Origin: an uncultured Sphaerochaeta sp.
GTDB taxonomy: Bacteria > Spirochaetota > Spirochaetia > Sphaerochaetales > Sphaerochaetaceae
Length of the DNA stretch: 64,000 nucleotides
Assembly (NCBI RefSeq): GCF_963677075.1
Contig: NZ_OY781873.1
Location: 2,753,715-2,817,714, forward strand
Reading direction: 5' to 3'
Shown: positions 1-8,634 of the stretch, piece after piece
Position numbering within the stretch: the stretch's first letter is position 1
Layout of the letters: each line of letters starts with the position of its first letter
Notes under the pieces: generated by a model
Told to the model about the DNA's origin: nothing
The model's database searches: none
What the model saw: the letters and a program-made list of their open reading frames with translations, nothing else
Program-made: the position numbers and the translations under genes

Positions 1-234
1 GTCACCTACCCTGAAGAGACCTATCTAGTCTTCGGCAAGGAGAGTGCTGGTATCAGCGAATCACTGCTTGTCAAAAACAAACAACGTTGTGTGAGAATCC
101 CCATGAGGGAAGAAGCACGAAGTCTGAATCTCTCGAACAGTGTAGCAATCGCAGCATATGAATACCTACGACAGCAATCCTTTCCCTTCCTACAAGGGAC
201 AGGATCGTTACATAGACTTACATGGGAGGCCTGA
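1..234 (+). CDS. tRNA 2'-O-methyltransferase, SpoU/TrmL-like, 3' end only
   Basis: The reading frame is open from the window edge to a TGA at 232-234 and gives the last 77 residues of a SpoU-family (SPOUT knot) RNA methyltransferase. Two family motifs are visible: FGKESAGI near the start, and LNLSNSVAIAAYE, the motif that forms the knot and binds S-adenosylmethionine. The short C-terminus after this motif fits TrmL, which methylates the wobble-base ribose of tRNA-Leu, better than the longer TrmH or RlmB. The assignment to TrmL rather than another SpoU member is an inference because the N-terminus is outside the window. proC starts 2 bp after the stop. Confidence 0.75.
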   Translation, partial: VTYPEETYLVFGKESAGISESLLVKNKQRCVRIPMREEARSLNLSNSVAIAAYEYLRQQSFPFLQGTGSLHRLTWEA

Positions 235-236
235 GC

Positions 237-1040
237 ATGGATAGTATCGGCATCATTGGATGTGGAAACATGGGTGGAGCAATCGCAGGGAGCCTGCAAA
301 TGGAAGTCTTGGTATATGACAGTGATGAGCAGAAAGCCAAGCAGCTTGCATCAAGCAAGGAAACCATTTCAGTGGCAGAATCTCTCGAAGCACTTTTGAG
401 TACATGCCAAACCATACTCATTGCAGTAAAGCCCCAGATACTTTCTACGCTCTATCCAGAACTGAGAGCATTGGGTAGTGACAAGAAACGATGGATTTCC
501 ATTGCGGCAGGGGTTCCCCTCTCGGTACTTGCTGAGCAACTTGCCACTGATGAGATAGTACGGTTCATGCCAAACATCGCAGCACAGTATGGATCTGCTG
601 TTACCGCTGTAGCTCCAGCTGAAGGTTGTTCCCCATCCCTACGTGAAGACTCCCTTCATGTTGCGTCCTCCTTTGGCTCCGCCTTCCTTCTACCAGAGTC
701 CCAGTTCTCAGCCTTTATTGGGATAAGCGGCTCAGCCATTGCCTATGTATTCTCGTTCCTGCATGGACTTGCAATGGGAGGAGTAGCGCAAGGAATCGCC
801 TATCCAGAGGCGCTGAAGATAGCAAGCGACACCATGAAGAGTGCTACCTCCTTGATAGACGCAACAAAGGCAAATCCAGTGGACCTTGCAACGCGGGTCT
901 GCTCTGCTGGGGGAACTACCATTGAGGGCATGAAAGCACTCGCCCAGGGAGGGTTTGAGGGTTTGGTCATGCGTGCTGTCGAGGCATCGAGTGAGAAGTC
1001 AAAAGTGCTTGAGGCAAAAGCAGCCAAACAGGGGAAATAA
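237..1040 (+). CDS. proC: Pyrroline-5-carboxylate reductase
   Basis: Last step of proline synthesis: NAD(P)H reduction of 1-pyrroline-5-carboxylate to L-proline in the cytosol. The N-terminal Rossmann motif is IGIIGCGNMGGAIAG, and the C-terminal half carries the conserved SGSAIAYVF and AGGTTIEGMKAL segments. The length (267 aa) is normal. I place the start at 237, not at the in-frame ATG at 222, because GGGAGG at 225-230 sits at the right distance and the Rossmann strand then begins immediately. proA and proB lie nearby on the opposite strand, so the whole glutamate-to-proline route is in this window. Confidence 0.95.
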   Translation: MDSIGIIGCGNMGGAIAGSLQMEVLVYDSDEQKAKQLASSKETISVAESLEALLSTCQTILIAVKPQILSTLYPELRALGSDKKRWISIAAGVPLSVLAEQLATDEIVRFMPNIAAQYGSAVTAVAPAEGCSPSLREDSLHVASSFGSAFLLPESQFSAFIGISGSAIAYVFSFLHGLAMGGVAQGIAYPEALKIASDTMKSATSLIDATKANPVDLATRVCSAGGTTIEGMKALAQGGFEGLVMRAVEASSEKSKVLEAKAAKQGK

Positions 1041-1068
1041 GTAATTCTGAAAGGAAGAAGGAATCAGT

Positions 1069-2346
1069 ATGATAGATTTGAAAGAACTAAAAAGCAGACG
1101 AGACGAAATAGCAAACAACATTGCTGTAAGAAACATGCAGGTGGATATTGATGCCATCATTGATTTACAGGAAAAACGCTCTGCACTGCTGCAGCAGGTT
1201 GAGGAACTCCGCTCCAAGAGAAATGAAAATGCCAAGAAAATGAAAGGCAAGCTGGATGCTGATACCCGTAGCAGTCTGATTGCAGAAGGTAAGTCGTTGA
1301 AAGAAGCGATTGCTGAGATTGAGGGCAGCCTTACCCAGGTTGAGGAAGAGTTCCAGAAACTTGCAAGGACTATTCCCAACTATGCCCACCCCGCCGCCCC
1401 GGTCGGAAAAGAAGACAAGGACAATACAGCGATCAAGTTCGTCGGTACCCCACCCCAGTTCTCTTTCAAGCCTCTGGACCATGTCCAGCTTGCTGAACGG
1501 CTCGATTTGATTGATTTCGATACAGCAACAAGGGTAAGTGGACCCAAGTTCTACTACCTGAAGAGGGAAGCAGTCATTCTTCAGATGGCCTTGGAACGAT
1601 ATGCAATGGATATCCTGATCAAGAAGGGATTCACCCCCTTCATTACCCCCGATATTGCCAAGGAGGAGATTCTCCAGGGCATTGGATTCAATCCAAGAGG
1701 GGAAGAGAGCAACATCTATACCATTGAAAATACTGACACATGCTTGGTAGGAACTGCTGAGATTACCCTTGGTGGCTACTACGCAAACCAAATCCTTTCC
1801 AAGGAACAGCTACCGATCAAGATGGCAGGTCTCTCCCATTGCTTCCGCAGGGAAGCTGGAGGTGCTGGACAGTATTCCAAGGGACTCTACCGGGTTCACC
1901 AGTTCTCGAAGCTTGAGATGTTCATTTACTGTACAAGTGAAGAGTCTGAGGCATTTCATGACGAACTGCTCGCAATCGAGGAAGAGATTTTCAATGGACT
2001 TGGCGTAGCCTACCGTGTAGTTGATACCTGCACTGGTGATCTCGGAGCCCCAGCCTACCGGAAGTTCGACATTGAAGCATGGATGCCTGGTCGTGGAGAG
2101 GAAGGCGAATATGGTGAGGTTACCTCCACCAGCAACTGCACCGATTACCAGGCACGTTCATTGGCAATTCGCTATAAGGACGAAGAGGGAAAAACGCAAT
2201 TCCCCCATATGCTCAACGGGACAGCCATTGCGCTTAGCAGGGCAATGGTTGCCGTCTTGGAAAATTTCCAGAATGAAGATGGATCCATCACGATTCCCCC
2301 CATCTTGGTCCCCTACACGGGTTTCTCCAAGATAGAGGCACGCTAA
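1069..2346 (+). CDS. serS: Seryl-tRNA synthetase
   Basis: Charges tRNA-Ser with serine; class II aminoacyl-tRNA synthetase, 425 aa, normal length. Residues about 1-105 form the long antiparallel coiled-coil arm that grips the long variable arm of tRNA-Ser (MIDLKELKSRRDEIANN and a Lys/Glu-rich helix pair). The catalytic core shows class II motif 2 around HCFRREAGGAG and motif 3 around LNGTAIALSRAMVAVLEN. It lies 28 bp after proC and 13 bp before pncB, in the same direction, with AAGGAAGAAGG upstream of the start. Confidence 0.97.
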   Translation: MIDLKELKSRRDEIANNIAVRNMQVDIDAIIDLQEKRSALLQQVEELRSKRNENAKKMKGKLDADTRSSLIAEGKSLKEAIAEIEGSLTQVEEEFQKLARTIPNYAHPAAPVGKEDKDNTAIKFVGTPPQFSFKPLDHVQLAERLDLIDFDTATRVSGPKFYYLKREAVILQMALERYAMDILIKKGFTPFITPDIAKEEILQGIGFNPRGEESNIYTIENTDTCLVGTAEITLGGYYANQILSKEQLPIKMAGLSHCFRREAGGAGQYSKGLYRVHQFSKLEMFIYCTSEESEAFHDELLAIEEEIFNGLGVAYRVVDTCTGDLGAPAYRKFDIEAWMPGRGEEGEYGEVTSTSNCTDYQARSLAIRYKDEEGKTQFPHMLNGTAIALSRAMVAVLENFQNEDGSITIPPILVPYTGFSKIEAR

Positions 2347-2359
2347 CAAGGACGGAAGG

Positions 2360-3811
2360 ATGCAGATCAGCGCACTTACAACCGACTTCTATGAATTGAC
2401 CATGATGCAGGGCTACTTCTCGAACAAGCATAACCCAAATGTAGTCTTCGATATGTTCTATCGAACAAACCCCTTTGATGGAGGGTATGTGGTTTTTGCC
2501 GGTCTCCATGAATTGATAGACAAGCTTGAATCACTATGCTTCAGTGAAGAGGATATCGCGTATCTTGAAAGCCTTGGGAAGTTTACTCCTGAATTTCTCT
2601 CCTATCTGGCAGACTATCGCTTTAAAGGGGATCTGTATGCCATGGAAGAAGGTACGGTGGTCTTTCCTGGAGAGCCGCTGCTCCGTATCCATACCGATCT
2701 GATCGAGGCTCAGTTGATTGAGGGGTTGTTGCTCAACACCCTCAACTTCCAAAGCCTTATTGCTACAAAAGCCTCCAGAATGTCTCTTGCAAGCAAACAT
2801 GGACTCCTGATGGAGTTCGGCCTGAGAAGAGCACAAGGCAGTGATGGTGCGCTTTCAGCCAGCAGGGCTGCATTCATTGGAGGCTGTCAGGTCACCAGCA
2901 ATACCCTTGCAGGAAAGCAGTACAACATCCCGGTTGCAGGTACCATGGCCCACTCATGGATCATGAGTTTCTCTAGCGAACTGGAGTCCTTCCGTGCCTA
3001 CGCAGAGCTCTATCCTGACAACACGGTGCTCTTGATCGACACCTATGATACGCTTGGCTCCGGTATCGACAATGCCATCATTGTTGGATTGGAACAGAAG
3101 CAAAAGGGAAAGAAGATTGGGGTGAGAATCGACAGTGGGGACCTCTCCTACCTCCCTCGGGTTATCAGAAAACGTTTGGATGCAGCAGGACTTGAAGATG
3201 CAACCATCGTGGTCTCAAATGACTTGACTGAGGCGATTGTGCAAACCCTGGTTCTTGATGGGGTTCCCATCGACAGCTGGGGAATTGGGACGCATCTGGT
3301 CACCGGTGGTTCACAGTCCTCCTTGAATGGGGTGTATAAACTTGCTGCAAAGCAGGGAAATGATGGAGTTTTCATCCCAACCATGAAGATTTCCAATAGT
3401 TTCGAGAAGACCACCAACCCTGGTATCAAGCAGGTCTACCGCTTCAGTGATGACGAGGCCGGTTCCATTGCTGACCTGATCACACTGGATAAGGAAAAGA
3501 TCACCTTGGGAAGAAAGTATGTTTTCTACCATCCATTTGCTGAGGCTGACTTCTTTGAGATGCAGAGTGGCCGATATACCCATCTGAAACCGTTGATCAA
3601 CAAACAGATGGAAAATGGTAAGAGAATTGGGGAGAAACCAAGCCTTCAGGAAATCCAGAAGTATGTGCATAAGGAACTCAGTACGTTCCATAAGAGCTAC
3701 TTACGGCAGATCAACCCACATATCTATAAAGTCAGTCTCTCTTCCAAGCTGAAGAAATTGAAGATGGATCTTTTGGTTGCCCAAAGAAAGAGAACCAAGG
3801 AAGGGTTATAA
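2360..3811 (+). CDS. pncB: Nicotinate phosphoribosyltransferase
   Basis: Salvages nicotinate into NAD by making nicotinate mononucleotide from nicotinate and PRPP. The 483-aa protein begins with the family signature TDFYELTMMQGYF, has the GLRRAQGSDGALSASRAAFIG core and the DTYDTLGSG and IRIDSGDL-type segments (VRIDSGDLSYL) of the PRPP-binding barrel. A GGAAGG ribosome site precedes the ATG, 13 bp after serS. Its stop abuts the end of the convergent GyrI-like gene, overlapping it by 6 bp. Confidence 0.93.
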   Translation: MQISALTTDFYELTMMQGYFSNKHNPNVVFDMFYRTNPFDGGYVVFAGLHELIDKLESLCFSEEDIAYLESLGKFTPEFLSYLADYRFKGDLYAMEEGTVVFPGEPLLRIHTDLIEAQLIEGLLLNTLNFQSLIATKASRMSLASKHGLLMEFGLRRAQGSDGALSASRAAFIGGCQVTSNTLAGKQYNIPVAGTMAHSWIMSFSSELESFRAYAELYPDNTVLLIDTYDTLGSGIDNAIIVGLEQKQKGKKIGVRIDSGDLSYLPRVIRKRLDAAGLEDATIVVSNDLTEAIVQTLVLDGVPIDSWGIGTHLVTGGSQSSLNGVYKLAAKQGNDGVFIPTMKISNSFEKTTNPGIKQVYRFSDDEAGSIADLITLDKEKITLGRKYVFYHPFAEADFFEMQSGRYTHLKPLINKQMENGKRIGEKPSLQEIQKYVHKELSTFHKSYLRQINPHIYKVSLSSKLKKLKMDLLVAQRKRTKEGL

Positions 3812-4372
3812 TTCCCTCACTGGGAGACGGAGGATGGTTTTTAAATCATCCCTTCGCCTCCTAGGATGATCGAGGTAAATCTCACGATGAGATCGACCAC
3901 GACGAGTCAGATTATGATCCTTGCAATAGGCTTCCATCATCTGGAAGCTTTTTCCTTCAAAGCTGAAAGGGCCGGTATGCAGGAGTGTGACACAGAGACC
4001 ATCCTCAATATTGGAGCGGTAGATATCCAGGGTAGGGATTCCCTCCAGGAAAGCCAATTCATCCCTGACTTCCGTGAACAAAGAATCTGTAATCCCTTGT
4101 GGCTCCCCTATCATTGCCGACCAACTCCAAGGCTCACGATTCTCAATTTCCCTTGTTGTCCAGATACACTCCAAGATAGGGTTCTCCTCTCCTCCCTTTC
4201 GTTCACAAAGAAGGTCATGTAAGGAAAAAAGCAACCGGGTGGAACGAGTATACTCATCTTCGTTTGAGTTTCCCTCACCATCAATGATCAGATACGGAAC
4301 TGAGGGAACAATAACCAAGGAAGGGGTCTCTTTTGCTTTATAGAGAGACTTTCGCCCTACTCCAATACCCAT
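3806..4372 (-). CDS. GyrI-like small-molecule-binding domain protein
   Basis: 188 aa with no signal or membrane segment. The pattern resembles stand-alone GyrI-like (SOUL/BmrR-type) proteins: an N-terminal strand with PSLVIVPSVPYLIIDGEG, a central W-rich part, and the characteristic C-terminal block ending in HREIYLDHPRRRRDDLKTILRLPV. Related domains bind hydrophobic or cationic small molecules, so a sensing or sequestering role is possible, but no DNA-binding part is present. It follows the amidase gene by 9 bp with GGAGG before its ATG and is probably the last gene of the proA operon. The function is unknown. Confidence 0.7.
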   Translation of the reverse strand: MGIGVGRKSLYKAKETPSLVIVPSVPYLIIDGEGNSNEDEYTRSTRLLFSLHDLLCERKGGEENPILECIWTTREIENREPWSWSAMIGEPQGITDSLFTEVRDELAFLEGIPTLDIYRSNIEDGLCVTLLHTGPFSFEGKSFQMMEAYCKDHNLTRRGRSHREIYLDHPRRRRDDLKTILRLPVREL

Positions 4373-4381
4373 TACTACCTC

Positions 4382-5128
4382 CTACAAGCATTCTTCTACT
4401 GCTTGGGCCAAGATCTGGGCTATTCGTTGCCTCCATTGGGGAGACACCAAGTTTCTCGCATCCTCTTCATTGGATAGAAAGCCAACCTCTACCAATACGG
4501 TAGGCATTCTGGAGCCATTGAGTACCCATAGATCGCGTTCTTTTATTCCACGATTACGACTGGTCACCAACGAACCGTTCAGAGCTTGCTCGAAGAGAGA
4601 AGCAACCACCAGATTTCGCTGATTAAGCAGCCGGTTCAAGGAGAGCTGGGAGTGTGCCGCATAGAGTGGGATATTCTCAATCGGGGTGAACGCATCAAGT
4701 AACGTCACCCGCTTATCCTGTTCCTTGGTTAGTATCTCAAAACCCGTAGCTTGATTGCTCGTAGCACTGTTCACATGAATAGAAATAAAAAGTGAACTTG
4801 TTTGCGGTTGGAGAGGAGTGGTATAGGCAATGCTGCATCGCTCTTCCAGAGAGATAAACACATCCTCTGAGCGAGTCATGACAAGCTGCAAATGCGGGTG
4901 GGAGACTGCAAGCAAGGCATGAAGCCGTTTGGCTATGTCCAAGGTAAGGTCCTTCTCGTAGATGGTACCACCAGCAAAACTCCATGCATTGGTAGCCCCT
5001 GGGTCATGTCCTCCATGGCCGGCATCAATGATCACCGTACCCAAGGGGTAGGAGAACGGATCGGCTGCACCAAACAAACCCAGTGAGGCCATGATGAGGA
5101 AAAGAATGGTCAGTATACGACGTTTCAT
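4382..5128 (-). CDS. N-acetylmuramoyl-L-alanine amidase (Amidase_3), secreted
   Basis: Zinc amidase that cuts the peptide from the glycan in peptidoglycan. I start it at 5128, not at the longer in-frame ATG at 5185, because AAGGAGGAT lies directly upstream and a clean signal peptide (MKRRILTILFLIMASLGLFG) then begins the protein. The Amidase_3 zinc motifs are visible: IDAGHGGHDPGA (first His), a Glu near EKDLTLDIAK, SIHVNSA (second His) and VEVGFLSNEED with the catalytic Glu. No SPOR or LysM domain is seen. The start overlaps the upstream stop (ATGA), so translation is coupled to the glycosyltransferase-like gene. Confidence 0.9.
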   Translation of the reverse strand: MKRRILTILFLIMASLGLFGAADPFSYPLGTVIIDAGHGGHDPGATNAWSFAGGTIYEKDLTLDIAKRLHALLAVSHPHLQLVMTRSEDVFISLEERCSIAYTTPLQPQTSSLFISIHVNSATSNQATGFEILTKEQDKRVTLLDAFTPIENIPLYAAHSQLSLNRLLNQRNLVVASLFEQALNGSLVTSRNRGIKERDLWVLNGSRMPTVLVEVGFLSNEEDARNLVSPQWRQRIAQILAQAVEECL

Positions 5129-6045
5129 GCATCCTCCTTGGGCCATTGGCTGCACAGGGTATGAAAATCGAGCTTCTGCAACCATACCATCCGTTTCTTT
5201 ACTTCATTGTTATAGACTTCCTTGTCGACATACCCTTTGTATCGTTTTGCAACATTCTTTCCCTTGATTTGCTGTACGCTCAGGGCTTTGGTATAACAAC
5301 GCTGGAATCCCTGTGCTTCACTGCGGTCCTCGATTACACTCTCCCGGTCAGGGACCTGCATCATCAGATTGCTGTTGAGGGCAAGATCATACCCGTAGAG
5401 GTGGCAGCGTAGCCCCCAATCGAGGGCCTGCCAGTACTCGCTGTGAATTTCCTCATCAAATCCCCTCAGTCTTTGAAACAGTGCCCGGTCGTAGAGCCCC
5501 AGGCAGGAGATGGGATAGAGTGTGGAACGAATGATAGAAGGATCGGGAGAAGGAAAATCAGAGTCAGGGTCCAGCTCCCGCCCGGTAAGGCGGGGAATTC
5601 TGAGGCAGGGAATAATTTCCCGCTTGGCATTTGCGATAACCGCTCCAAACGCTGCAGGGTGATCTCCCTCACTCATAGTGGAGAACAGAAAGGAACCATC
5701 GAATTTCACGAGCAATAGATCGCTTCTTACGATTAGGAATAGATTTGCATGGCACTCATTTGCAACCGCATTTACCTTCTCACCGGTAAAGGCGTGTGTG
5801 GCAAATACCAGAAAGGTAACATCCTTATACTCTTGTTGCATGGCAAGGATATCAAATCGACCCTCTTGTGTAACGACATGCAGACTGTAATTCATCTCCT
5901 GTACATACCAGTCCAAGGACTCCTTCAACTGCTCAGGAGTACCGGTATCGAGAATCCCGATGGCAAGCTGCTCGATATTGTGCAACTGATTGATGCGCTT
6001 GCCAATCTCTTGTTTTCTCCGATAGATCCGATAGTTAGTCATCAT
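5125..6045 (-). CDS. Glycosyltransferase-like protein (GT-A fold)
   Basis: 306 aa, soluble. The first third looks like a degenerate nucleotide-sugar domain (ESLDWYVQEMNYSLHVV, then TFLVFATHAFTGEKVNAVAN). A later segment matches the acceptor side of GT2-type enzymes: ISCLGLYDRALFQRLRGFDE followed by WQALDWGLRCHLYGYD. I do not see a clear DxD motif in the expected place, so activity is uncertain. It overlaps the end of proB by about 11 bp and the amidase start by 4 bp, so it belongs to the proA-proB operon and may modify an envelope polymer. The substrate cannot be deduced. Confidence 0.65.
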   Translation of the reverse strand: MMTNYRIYRRKQEIGKRINQLHNIEQLAIGILDTGTPEQLKESLDWYVQEMNYSLHVVTQEGRFDILAMQQEYKDVTFLVFATHAFTGEKVNAVANECHANLFLIVRSDLLLVKFDGSFLFSTMSEGDHPAAFGAVIANAKREIIPCLRIPRLTGRELDPDSDFPSPDPSIIRSTLYPISCLGLYDRALFQRLRGFDEEIHSEYWQALDWGLRCHLYGYDLALNSNLMMQVPDRESVIEDRSEAQGFQRCYTKALSVQQIKGKNVAKRYKGYVDKEVYNNEVKKRMVWLQKLDFHTLCSQWPKEDA

Positions 6046-7159
6046 CGTTTAACAACACCAAGTCCTCAGGGCGGAAGATCACACCCTTATGCCCTTCTTT
6101 GATTATCTTATGGATATCCTTGCTGCTATGGCCAGCCACTGCAGCTATCTCAGTACTATTATAGTAGGGAACTGCCTTCGCAAAGGGTTTCCCATCGGTA
6201 GTACAGATCTGCACTACATCACCGGCACCAAAGACTCCTTCCACTGATACAATACCCTTGGGAAGCAGGCTCTTCTTCGCAATAAGCGCCTTTTTCGCCC
6301 CATCATCAATCACAATGGATCCGAGATGGGAGTTATAGAGAATCCAACGTTGCCGTTGGCTCAATCGTTTGACACTATGTATACAGGTCCCTAACACTTC
6401 TCCGGTCAGAAGGCGGGGAAGCACATTCCCTTCATAACCACTGGCGATAATGGTGGTACAACCAGCCATTCTTGCGATTTTTGCAGCAAGCAGCTTTGTT
6501 TTCATACCCCCAGTTGAATGGGTAGAACCAGCTCCTCCTGCGTAGGAGAGGATGGTTGCATCAAGGGAGGTGATATCGCTAAGCAGTACTGCTTCCTTAT
6601 CTTTCTTTGGGTCAGCGGTGTATAACCCTGTAATATCGGTGAGGATGACCAAAAGATCTGCATCGATCTTGCTGGCAACCATGGCGCTCATCCTGTCATT
6701 GTCAACAAAGGCTGTCCCAATCTCAGCGGTACTTACCACATCGTTCTCGTTGAAAATGGGGATTACCCCAAGATCCAACAACGTAAAGACACTGTTCCTG
6801 AGGTTCACGTAGGTTAGACGATTGTTCAGATCGTTACGTGTTAAAAGGATCTGGGAACATACCATTCCATGTCGCTTGAAAGAACGGCGATAGCTGGACA
6901 TGAGCAGAGGCTGGCCTATGGACGCACAAGCCTGACGCATCGGTACCTGCTTCACGGGGCCCTTAAGTGAGAGCTCCTTTGCACCCATACCGATTGCTCC
7001 ACTGGAGACCAAGAGCACCTGATACCCAAGCGATCGTAGCTGAGCCAATTGATCGACTATTACGTCAATGCAACCCTCATCAATACCACTCTCACAACTA
7101 AGCAGATTGGTTCCTACTTTTACCACAACCCTGCGTACTGATGAAAAGTCCCTCATCAT
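6035..7159 (-). CDS. proB: Glutamate 5-kinase
   Basis: First step of proline synthesis: ATP-dependent phosphorylation of L-glutamate. The 374-aa protein has the amino-acid kinase start VVVKVGTNLLS, the IGMGAKEL and NENDVVST substrate segments, and the GGMKTKLLAAKIA nucleotide loop. A C-terminal PUA domain spans about residues 275-370, as in E. coli ProB; proline feedback inhibition is known for the family. Its start overlaps the proA stop by 4 bp. Two in-frame ATGs (7159, 7156) are adjacent. Confidence 0.96.
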   Translation of the reverse strand: MMRDFSSVRRVVVKVGTNLLSCESGIDEGCIDVIVDQLAQLRSLGYQVLLVSSGAIGMGAKELSLKGPVKQVPMRQACASIGQPLLMSSYRRSFKRHGMVCSQILLTRNDLNNRLTYVNLRNSVFTLLDLGVIPIFNENDVVSTAEIGTAFVDNDRMSAMVASKIDADLLVILTDITGLYTADPKKDKEAVLLSDITSLDATILSYAGGAGSTHSTGGMKTKLLAAKIARMAGCTTIIASGYEGNVLPRLLTGEVLGTCIHSVKRLSQRQRWILYNSHLGSIVIDDGAKKALIAKKSLLPKGIVSVEGVFGAGDVVQICTTDGKPFAKAVPYYNSTEIAAVAGHSSKDIHKIIKEGHKGVIFRPEDLVLLNDDD

Positions 7160-8484
7160 AGAACCTCTTCACCAAGCATTGATGGCCCATCCAAGGGCAA
7201 GTCCTGATGAGAAAAACTCCGACCCCCATCCTTGGTATAGGAGGAAACCACCTGGCCACTACCCCTGACGAGATATTTGGTTGTCATCAACCCTTCCAAG
7301 CCAACGGGTCCCCTTGCATGGATCTTTGCTGTACTGATACCAACCTCGGATCCAAGGCCAAAGCGGAACCCATCAGCAAATCTGGTGGAACAATTGGCAA
7401 ATACATCTGCTGAATCCACACCAGTAAAGAAGGTTCTCACCGAGTCATCATCTTCACTGACAATAGCATCACTGTGATGAGAACCGTAGGTCTCAATATG
7501 GTTGATCGCCTCCAAGAGGGATTCCACTACATGGATATTGATTTCCAGGGCAAGATATTCTTTCTTCCAATCTCCTTCCTGGTAGGGTATGCAATCAATG
7601 AACTGAGAAGCCTGTTCATCCCCATGCATGACAACCCCAGCCGCAGAGAAACGCTCTGCAAGCAAAGGAAGGACGCGAGGAGCTATTTCTTTATGCACCA
7701 AAACTGTCTCAATGGCATTACAGGCTGCAGGGTATTGGGTCTTTGCATCAAAGGCAATTTCCACTGCCTTGGCGATATCAGCCTTGGCATCAATGTAGAG
7801 GTGGCAAATCCCATCAGCATGCCCCAATACGGGGATTGAGGTGTTGTCCATGACGTAGCGTACGAAGGCATTCGATCCACGTGGGATCAAGAGGTCAATA
7901 TCCCCTTCCATGCCCAGCATTGTATCAACATCACTATGACTTTCCAGCAACAGCAGCCAATCTGAACCAAGTCTGGAGGATTCACAACTTTTCTTGATTG
8001 ATTCCACGAGGACGGTATTGGTCTGGAATGCTTCCTTTCCTCCCTTGAGAATGATGCCATTGCCACTCTTAAGACAGAGGGACACAATCTGGATCAAGGC
8101 ATCAGGTCGTGCTTCAAAGATCATGCCGATAACGCCGATCGGAACGGCAATCTGCTCAAGCAAGAGCCCCTCATCAAGTTCCCTTCGTTGCTTGATACTG
8201 CCAATGGGATCTGGCAGGGATGCTACTTGTTCCAACCCAAGCAGGGATGCATGCAGTTTCTCATCATTGAAAACCAGTCGTTTCACCAGGGCTTCTCTCT
8301 GCCCTGATTCTTTCGCTTGGAGAATGTCTCTCTCATTCGCAACCTTGATGGTTTCCCAGTCACGACGCAAACCCTCCCCGATCATTTGGAGTAGCAGGTT
8401 GCGTTCCGTTTCCGTACTGGAGGCGAGGCGTTTGGCACTCTTTCTCAGTGAGCGAATGCTCTGTTGCAAGTCTGTTGATTCCAT
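7156..8484 (-). CDS. proA: Gamma-glutamyl phosphate reductase
   Basis: Second step of proline synthesis: NADPH-dependent reduction of gamma-glutamyl phosphate to glutamate semialdehyde. The protein (442 aa) is slightly longer than the usual ~417. Family segments seen are IGVIGMIFEARPDALIQIV, LKGGKEAFQTN and the region of the catalytic Cys in TQYPAACNAIETVLVH, as well as ARGPVGLEGLMTTKY near the C-terminus. It is the first gene of the operon proA-proB-glycosyltransferase-amidase-GyrI-like; the gene order proA before proB is less common than proB-proA. Confidence 0.96.
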   Translation of the reverse strand: MESTDLQQSIRSLRKSAKRLASSTETERNLLLQMIGEGLRRDWETIKVANERDILQAKESGQREALVKRLVFNDEKLHASLLGLEQVASLPDPIGSIKQRRELDEGLLLEQIAVPIGVIGMIFEARPDALIQIVSLCLKSGNGIILKGGKEAFQTNTVLVESIKKSCESSRLGSDWLLLLESHSDVDTMLGMEGDIDLLIPRGSNAFVRYVMDNTSIPVLGHADGICHLYIDAKADIAKAVEIAFDAKTQYPAACNAIETVLVHKEIAPRVLPLLAERFSAAGVVMHGDEQASQFIDCIPYQEGDWKKEYLALEINIHVVESLLEAINHIETYGSHHSDAIVSEDDDSVRTFFTGVDSADVFANCSTRFADGFRFGLGSEVGISTAKIHARGPVGLEGLMTTKYLVRGSGQVVSSYTKDGGRSFSHQDLPLDGPSMLGEEVL

Positions 8485-8567
8485 AGTCAGCCCCTTATTT
8501 ACAGTAAGTATACACTAAACTGATTATGGGAAGCTATCAAGGTGATAAAGATTGAAGAGGTTCTGAT

Positions 8568-8594
8568 TTGCGATTGCCTTTTGAAAAGTATAAT
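8568..8594 (+). promoter_or_regulatory. Promoter of the FecCD-type importer operon
   Basis: A perfect -10 hexamer TATAAT at 8589-8594 is preceded by TTGCGA (8568-8573, 15-bp spacer; TTTGCG one base earlier gives 16). The predicted transcript starts near 8601, exactly where the TGCAAC direct repeat begins. Confidence 0.55.
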
Positions 8595-8601
8595 GGTAAA
8601 C

Positions 8602-8617
8602 TGCAACCATTCGCAAC
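8602..8617. promoter_or_regulatory. TGCAAC-CATT-CGCAAC direct repeat (candidate operator, site 1)
   Basis: Two 6-bp units with a 10-bp period, placed just after the predicted transcription start and just before the ribosome site of the importer gene. The same arrangement occurs at 13254, 18865 and 30183. A site between start point and ribosome site is typical for repression. Confidence 0.5.
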
Positions 8618-8634
8618 AAAGGAGACCATAATTT

